20,282 nt of DNA, taken from positions 1-20,282 of the forward strand of contig JAMOQH010000023.1 in the NCBI GenBank assembly GCA_027064085.1, read 5' to 3'. The notes under the pieces were generated by a model. It searched no databases. It had not been told where the DNA came from and saw nothing but the letters and a program-made list of their open reading frames with translations. Below are positions 15,548-20,282 of this stretch, in pieces. Each line of letters begins with the position of its first letter. Positions within the stretch are counted from its first letter, which is position 1. The translations under genes and the position numbers were made by a program. The stretch is from a bacterium (GTDB taxonomy: Bacteria; UBP6; JAFGXH01).

Positions 15548-17524
15548 TTGAAAACATTAAATTACATTTATTCAGAAAAAGATGATTTAGCAGAGTTTAT
15601 AGCAAAAAATAATTTATTAAACTATAAAAATGTTTTATTACAAGTGTTTACTGGTATTATTGATTTTGAATATATTCAAAATTTAATTATAGTTATTAAA
15701 AAGTTATTACCTAATATAAAAATAATAGGAACAACTACTGCTGGAGAAATTATCAATGGAAAAATAACAGAAAATAAAACAATATTTTCATTTTCCATAT
15801 TTGAGAAAACAGAAATAGTCACATTTTTTTCTAAAATAGAAAAAAATGGTAAAAAAACAGCATTAAATTTAATAAATAAATTTCCTGTTAATAAAAAAGC
15901 TAAAGCAGGCATAACATTTTCAAATGGTATGACAACAAATGGAGAGTTGTATATAAATACTCTTAAAAAGTATGATGAGTCTTTAATTATTGCAGGAGGA
16001 TTAGCAGGAGATAATCAAAAATTCAAAAAAACTATTGTATTTAATGAAGAAAAAGTTTTAGAAAATGGAGTTGTGATAGCATTATTGTATAACGATAATC
16101 TTATTGCATATACCGATTATATTCTAGGATGGAAAACTATTGGTAAATTACTTAAAGTAACAAAAGCTAAAAACAATATTGCTTATGAAATAGAAAATCA
16201 AAGGGTTATAGATATTTATTCAAAATACTTAGGTGAAAATATTGCAAAACAACTTCCTCGTATTGGTCTTGAATTCCCCATAGTTATTCATAGAAATGGC
16301 TTGAAAATTGCAAGAACAATTTTATTTAAAAATGATGATGATTCTTTTGTTTTTGCAGGAAATTTAAATGAAGGAGATAAAATATCATTTGCATATAGAG
16401 ATATAAATTTTTTAAATGAAAAAAGAAATAATGTATATCATAATGTATCCAAAGTAAGTAGTGAATCTATTTTTATATATTCTTGTATAGCAAGAAAAAG
16501 TATAATGGGGGGAGATATTGAAAAGGAAATAAGTCCTTTTCAGAAAATTAACAGTACTAGTGGTTTTTTTACTTATGGTGAATTTTTTTCAAATAAAGAA
16601 AATAATGCTGAATTATTGAATCAAACTATGACTATTCTTTCTTTAAGTGAAAATAAAAAAGATTTTGATGACAATATTGAATTTATAAATGTAGTTAATG
16701 AAAAAGAAAGCAATAGGTTTATTGCTCTATCAAATTTATTAACAGAAACATTAATTGAACTTGAAGAAGAAATAGAAAAGAATAGAGAAAAGGAAAGTTT
16801 TGTTTTTGAACAAACCAAAAAGGCTCAGATGGGAGAAATGTTATCTATGATTGCTCATCAATGGAGGCAACCATTAGCATCAATAAATTCTTTATTATTA
16901 AGTGTAAATAATAAAATAAAGATTAATCATTTTAAACTTGATAAAAATGAAAATACAAATAAATTTTTAGATTTTTTATCTGAAAAATCAGATAAATTGT
17001 TTTATTATACTAGATATCTTTCTAATACAATTGATGATTTTAGTAATTTTTTAAAGCCTGATAAGGAAAAAAAACAAATTTCTATAATTAAACCTATTGA
17101 AAATTCTTTAGAAATAATGAAAGGAACACTATCTAATTTTAATATAAATATTATAAAAGATTTTAAAACAATAGATAAAGTATTTCTTTATCAAAATGAA
17201 ATAATGCAAGTTATTTTGAATATCTTAAAAAATAGTAAGGATAATTTTATCGAAAAAAATACTAAAAATAGAGAAATAAAAATTACAACTAATAAAGTTG
17301 CTAGTAATTATATCATAAAAATAGAAGATAATGGAGGGGGAATTCCTGAAACTATAATTAATAAAATTTTTGAGCCATATTTTTCCACAAAAGATGAAAA
17401 AAATGGAACGGGATTAGGGCTTTATATGTCAAAAATGATAATTGAAAAACATCATCGTGGTAAACTATTGGTAAAAAATTTAGCTAATGGTATTTGTTTC
17501 AAAATAATGATTAAGGGGGAATAA
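15548..17524 (+). CDS. FIST-domain sensor histidine kinase
   Basis: 658 residues. The start is TTG 15548 with AGGG a few bases upstream; the next in-frame ATG is about 120 codons later and would remove conserved FIST sequence. The FIST N-domain (about 25-215) has IIGTTTAGEI and AGGLAGDN. The FIST C-domain (about 220-365) ends in the typical GFFTYGEFF. FIST modules are predicted to bind small ligands, possibly amino acids. There is no membrane segment, so it is probably a cytoplasmic sensor. A short coiled coil (EEEIEKNREKESF) leads to the dimerisation helix with phospho-acceptor His437 in MIAHQWRQPL. An ATPase domain follows with IEDNGGGIP and GTGLGLYMSK. The next gene starts one base after the stop, so the two are almost certainly co-transcribed and the receiver there is the obvious partner. 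Confidence 0.94.
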   Translation: MKTLNYIYSEKDDLAEFIAKNNLLNYKNVLLQVFTGIIDFEYIQNLIIVIKKLLPNIKIIGTTTAGEIINGKITENKTIFSFSIFEKTEIVTFFSKIEKNGKKTALNLINKFPVNKKAKAGITFSNGMTTNGELYINTLKKYDESLIIAGGLAGDNQKFKKTIVFNEEKVLENGVVIALLYNDNLIAYTDYILGWKTIGKLLKVTKAKNNIAYEIENQRVIDIYSKYLGENIAKQLPRIGLEFPIVIHRNGLKIARTILFKNDDDSFVFAGNLNEGDKISFAYRDINFLNEKRNNVYHNVSKVSSESIFIYSCIARKSIMGGDIEKEISPFQKINSTSGFFTYGEFFSNKENNAELLNQTMTILSLSENKKDFDDNIEFINVVNEKESNRFIALSNLLTETLIELEEEIEKNREKESFVFEQTKKAQMGEMLSMIAHQWRQPLASINSLLLSVNNKIKINHFKLDKNENTNKFLDFLSEKSDKLFYYTRYLSNTIDDFSNFLKPDKEKKQISIIKPIENSLEIMKGTLSNFNINIIKDFKTIDKVFLYQNEIMQVILNILKNSKDNFIEKNTKNREIKITTNKVASNYIIKIEDNGGGIPETIINKIFEPYFSTKDEKNGTGLGLYMSKMIIEKHHRGKLLVKNLANGICFKIMIKGE

Positions 17525-17525
17525 A

Positions 17526-18644
17526 ATGTATGATTTTAACGATGTATATCCTTATTCTAAGGATTTAAATATTTTATATGTTGAAGATGATGAGGGATTA
17601 CTTAATGAAACAACAGATTTATTTGAAGATTTTTTTAATAATATTTTAACTGCTGTAAATGGAGAGGATGGAATATTAAAATATAAAAAATATAAAGAAG
17701 AAAATAATGTTTATCCTGATCTAATTATTACTGATATTAACATGCCTAAAATGAATGGTATTGAAATGATGGAGAATATTTTAGAGATAAATCCAGAGCA
17801 ATTTGTAGTTGTTGTGTCTGCCTATAATGATAGTGATAAATTAATTAAGATGATAGATCTTGGAGTGTCTAGTTTTCTTATGAAACCAATGAATCAAGAT
17901 AACTTAATGAAAACTTTTTATAGAACTTGTAAGTCAATAATTGTCCACAAGCAAAAGGAAGAATATTTAATTCAGCAATCAAAATTAGCTTCAATGGGAG
18001 AGATGATCGATTTTATTGCCCACCAATGGTTGCAGCCTATTCATATTATTAAAATGCAAACCGACTTATTAGAAATTACTAATGTAGAAAATAAAGTTGA
18101 TAAGTCAACAATTGAGGATTATCTAGAAATTCATATTTCTCAAATTAAATATTTAATTGAAACATTGCAAGAATTTAGAAGGTTTTTTAGAATAGATAAC
18201 TCTACTAGTATTGTGTCTTATAAAGAACTAGTAGAAAAAACACTCTTATTACTAAGTAGCAAATTAAAGAATAAAGTGGAAACAATTGTAGATATTGATG
18301 AAAGTAAAAAAACTGAAATAATAATTAATCAATTTAAACATGTTTTAGTTAATATTATAAATAATGCTATAGATGCTTTTGAAGAAAATAATATTAAAGA
18401 TAGGAAATTAATTTTTAATTTGGAAGAGAATGATGAGCATATGATCTTAAGTATAACCGATAATGCTGGTGGTATTTCTAATGATGTAATTGATAATATT
18501 TTTAAACCTTATTTTACAACAAAAAAAACAGGAACGGGGGTAGGGCTTTACTTGTCTGATTTAATACTTAAAAAAAATGCAGGAAAACTAAAGGTAGAAA
18601 ATATTGAAAATGGAGCTAAATTTAGCATCTTATTAAAGAAATAA
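17526..18644 (+). CDS. Receiver-histidine kinase fusion (REC-HisKA-HATPase)
   Basis: 372 residues, beginning one base after the kinase upstream and using AAGGGGG inside that gene's end as ribosome-binding site. The receiver domain (about 12-130) is complete: acidic residues E20-D21-D22, phospho-acceptor Asp70 in TDINMPKMNG, Ser98 and Lys120 (FLMKPM). A kinase core follows: His166 in FIAHQWLQPI, then ITDNAGGIS and GTGVGLYLSD in the ATPase domain. In the H-box a Leu replaces the Arg seen in the partner kinase (HQWRQP versus HQWLQP). There is no membrane segment, sensor or DNA-binding output. It probably accepts phosphate from the FIST kinase at Asp70, which tunes its own kinase or phosphatase activity toward a regulator encoded elsewhere. 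Confidence 0.94.
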   Translation: MYDFNDVYPYSKDLNILYVEDDEGLLNETTDLFEDFFNNILTAVNGEDGILKYKKYKEENNVYPDLIITDINMPKMNGIEMMENILEINPEQFVVVVSAYNDSDKLIKMIDLGVSSFLMKPMNQDNLMKTFYRTCKSIIVHKQKEEYLIQQSKLASMGEMIDFIAHQWLQPIHIIKMQTDLLEITNVENKVDKSTIEDYLEIHISQIKYLIETLQEFRRFFRIDNSTSIVSYKELVEKTLLLLSSKLKNKVETIVDIDESKKTEIIINQFKHVLVNIINNAIDAFEENNIKDRKLIFNLEENDEHMILSITDNAGGISNDVIDNIFKPYFTTKKTGTGVGLYLSDLILKKNAGKLKVENIENGAKFSILLKK

Positions 18645-18663
18645 TATAAAAAATGAAACCTTT

Positions 18664-18693
18664 TTGAAAACTCTTTGTCTAAAATGATATAGT
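18664..18693 (+). promoter_or_regulatory. Probable promoter of the VIT/VWA gene
   Basis: TTGAAA (18664-18669, 5 of 6) and TATAGT (18688-18693, 5 of 6) are 18 bases apart, between the kinase stop and the ATG at 18749. The predicted leader is about 50 bases and contains CAGGAGA at 18738-18744 as ribosome-binding site. This suggests separate transcription from the kinase pair. Confidence 0.5.
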
Positions 18694-18748
18694 AACTTGA
18701 TAAATTTAATCAAGTATTGTAAATTTAGTTTAATGATCAGGAGATATC

Positions 18749-20282
18749 ATGAGAAACTTACTTGTTTTAATTACAATGTTGTCAGCAACTATTGCGTTTT
18801 CTAGAGGATTTTTAGTTCCTAAAAATAAGCAATACAACCCTTTTTTAATAAAAAGTCATAGAGTTGAAGCTATAATCAAAAATGGTGCGGCTAAAACTAT
18901 AATTAAAGAGACTTTTATTAATCCACATAATACAGATATGGAAGGTATTTTTGTTTTTCCTTTACCTAAAGGAGCGAATGTATCTCTTTTTAGAATGAAA
19001 ATGAAAGGAAAATGGGTTTCAGGTAGAGTTCTTGAAAAGAATAAAGCACGAAATATTTACAACCGAATTGTTTCACAAATGAAAGACCCTGGGCTTATAG
19101 AATATATGGGAAATGATATGTTTAAAGCTTCGGTTTATCCAATTCCTAAAAACGGACAAATGGAGATAGAAATAACATATACTCAAACAACAAAATTAAC
19201 AGGGAATGTTTACTCTTATACTTATCCTTTAAAGGGAATGGGGAAAGTAAATACTCAAAGAATTTATCATTATTGTGGGCATTATTATTATAGATATGAT
19301 AGAAGATATATTTCTACTGGTTGTACAACTACTCAAAAAAGTACTCAGCCTATTTCAACAAAAGAAGATTTCACTTTTACTGCCAAGATAGAATCAAATG
19401 TTCCTATTAAATCTGTTTATTCTCCAAGCCATAAATTAGACATTATAAAACGAGAAAAAAAGGTTACTATTGGTTTTGAGAAAAACAAGCAAATTTTAAA
19501 CAAGGATATTGAAATTTATTATACCGTTGACAAAAAGGATATTGGAGCGAGTATCCTTGCATATAAACCTGAAAGTGAAAAAAATGGTTATTTTATGATG
19601 ATGATTTCTCCTAAATCTGAAGTTGATAAAAAGGAAATTGAAAATAAAAATCTGTTGCTCGTGATAGATACTTCAGGGAGTATGAGCGGTGAAAAAATGA
19701 AATATGCAAAGAAAGCTTTAAAATATGTTGTTGGCAGATTAAATAAAGGTGATAAATTTAATATTATAAGGTTTTCAAGTGGAGTTGATTACTATAAAGA
19801 TACACCCGTTTTAGCAACTGAAGAAAATATTAAAAAAGCTCTTAAATATGTTGATGATTTATATGCAAGTGGTGGTACTGCAATAGACGAAGCCCTAAAG
19901 GAAGCTTTAAAACAAGCTGATAAGGAATTACCTAATATGATAGTTTTCATGACTGATGGTCGTCCTACTGTTGGAGAAACAGAAGTTTCTGAAATTGTGA
20001 AAAACTCTATTAAAAACAATACTAAAAAAGTTAAAATATTTTCTTTTGGAATAGGAGACGACTTAAATGCTATTTTAATAGATAAAATTTCTGCGAAAAA
20101 TGGAGGAATAAGTGATTATATTAAACCTGGTGCTGAAATAGAGGCTGTAATTTCAGCATTTTATGATAAGGTGGCATTTCCCGTATTAACAAATATTAAA
20201 TTAAAAATAAGTGGCGTTAAAACTTATGATTTGTATCCTTATAAAATAGATGATTTATTCAAAGGAGAGGAGTTAAGAGTTT
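18749..20282 (+). CDS. Secreted VIT and von Willebrand A domain protein, 5' part only
   Basis: 511 residues are visible and the frame is open at the window end. ATG 18749 follows GGAG and begins a Sec signal peptide (MRNLLVLITMLSATIAFS). The VIT domain (about 30-180) has HRVEAIIKNG, FVFPLPKGA and ASVYPIP segments, as in inter-alpha-trypsin-inhibitor heavy-chain homologues. A Cys/Tyr-rich insert follows (HYCGHYYYRYDRR). The VWA domain (about 300-470) carries an intact metal-binding MIDAS: D307-T-S309-G-S311, then GGTAID and FMTDGRPT. It is probably a metal-dependent protein-binding surface or periplasmic protein. Some marine proteobacterial VIT/VWA proteins end in sortase-type tails; the C-terminus here is outside the window. 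Confidence 0.92.
   Translation, partial: MRNLLVLITMLSATIAFSRGFLVPKNKQYNPFLIKSHRVEAIIKNGAAKTIIKETFINPHNTDMEGIFVFPLPKGANVSLFRMKMKGKWVSGRVLEKNKARNIYNRIVSQMKDPGLIEYMGNDMFKASVYPIPKNGQMEIEITYTQTTKLTGNVYSYTYPLKGMGKVNTQRIYHYCGHYYYRYDRRYISTGCTTTQKSTQPISTKEDFTFTAKIESNVPIKSVYSPSHKLDIIKREKKVTIGFEKNKQILNKDIEIYYTVDKKDIGASILAYKPESEKNGYFMMMISPKSEVDKKEIENKNLLLVIDTSGSMSGEKMKYAKKALKYVVGRLNKGDKFNIIRFSSGVDYYKDTPVLATEENIKKALKYVDDLYASGGTAIDEALKEALKQADKELPNMIVFMTDGRPTVGETEVSEIVKNSIKNNTKKVKIFSFGIGDDLNAILIDKISAKNGGISDYIKPGAEIEAVISAFYDKVAFPVLTNIKLKISGVKTYDLYPYKIDDLFKGEELRV

Overview
The window is AT-rich and comes from a Gram-negative bacterium. The evidence for an outer membrane is two OmpA-family proteins with a peptidoglycan-binding domain, a predicted outer-membrane lipoprotein, and several Sec signal peptides. 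Thrombospondin type 3 (TSP3) calcium-binding repeats, a Myxococcus-type cysteine-rich repeat and Cys/membrane-helix/basic C-terminal tails are features often seen in Myxococcota and other former deltaproteobacterial lineages. The low GC content does not fit classical Myxococcus. I therefore place it only as 'deltaproteobacteria-like or candidate phylum, low GC' and do not name a genus.

Layout. (a) 1-10255 is a surface-protein region. A 5'-truncated OmpA/TSP3 gene (to 1006) ends in a hairpin terminator. It is followed by a 2,340-residue secreted multidomain adhesin-like protein (1166-8188), a strong intergenic hairpin, and a second, complete OmpA/TSP3 gene (8290-10197). The second gene is a paralogue of the first and ends in an identical terminator. 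The two OmpA genes share perfect DNA blocks of 87 and 140 bp at a constant offset of 9,191 bp, so the giant gene sits between direct repeats. (b) 10349-11598 holds ruvA and a TetR-family regulator overlapping by one base. (c) 11659-15361, minus strand, holds a secreted papain-like (C1A) protease followed by a 610-residue lipoprotein, probably one transcript from a near-consensus promoter. (d) 15548-18644, plus strand, holds a FIST-domain sensor histidine kinase and, one base later, a receiver-histidine kinase fusion. (e) 18749 to the window end holds the 5' part of a secreted VIT/von Willebrand A protein. No intergenic gap exceeds 300 bases. The 60-base convergent gap 11599-11658 and the 104-base gap 18645-18748 hold no clear terminator hairpin.

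How it fits together. Most products are predicted to act in or outside the envelope. The two OmpA proteins probably tie the outer membrane to peptidoglycan. The giant protein combines cadherin-like Ig domains, a nested carbohydrate-binding-like domain, a nested C-type-lectin-like domain, an EGF-like module and 19 TSP3 units, which suggests a calcium-stiffened adhesin. The giant protein and the papain-like protease share the same kind of C-terminal tail (Cys, about 9-11 polar residues, membrane helix, basic end). This is the most interesting signal here, because it predicts a common sorting or anchoring enzyme encoded elsewhere. The two kinases look like an input module with no DNA-binding output in the window.
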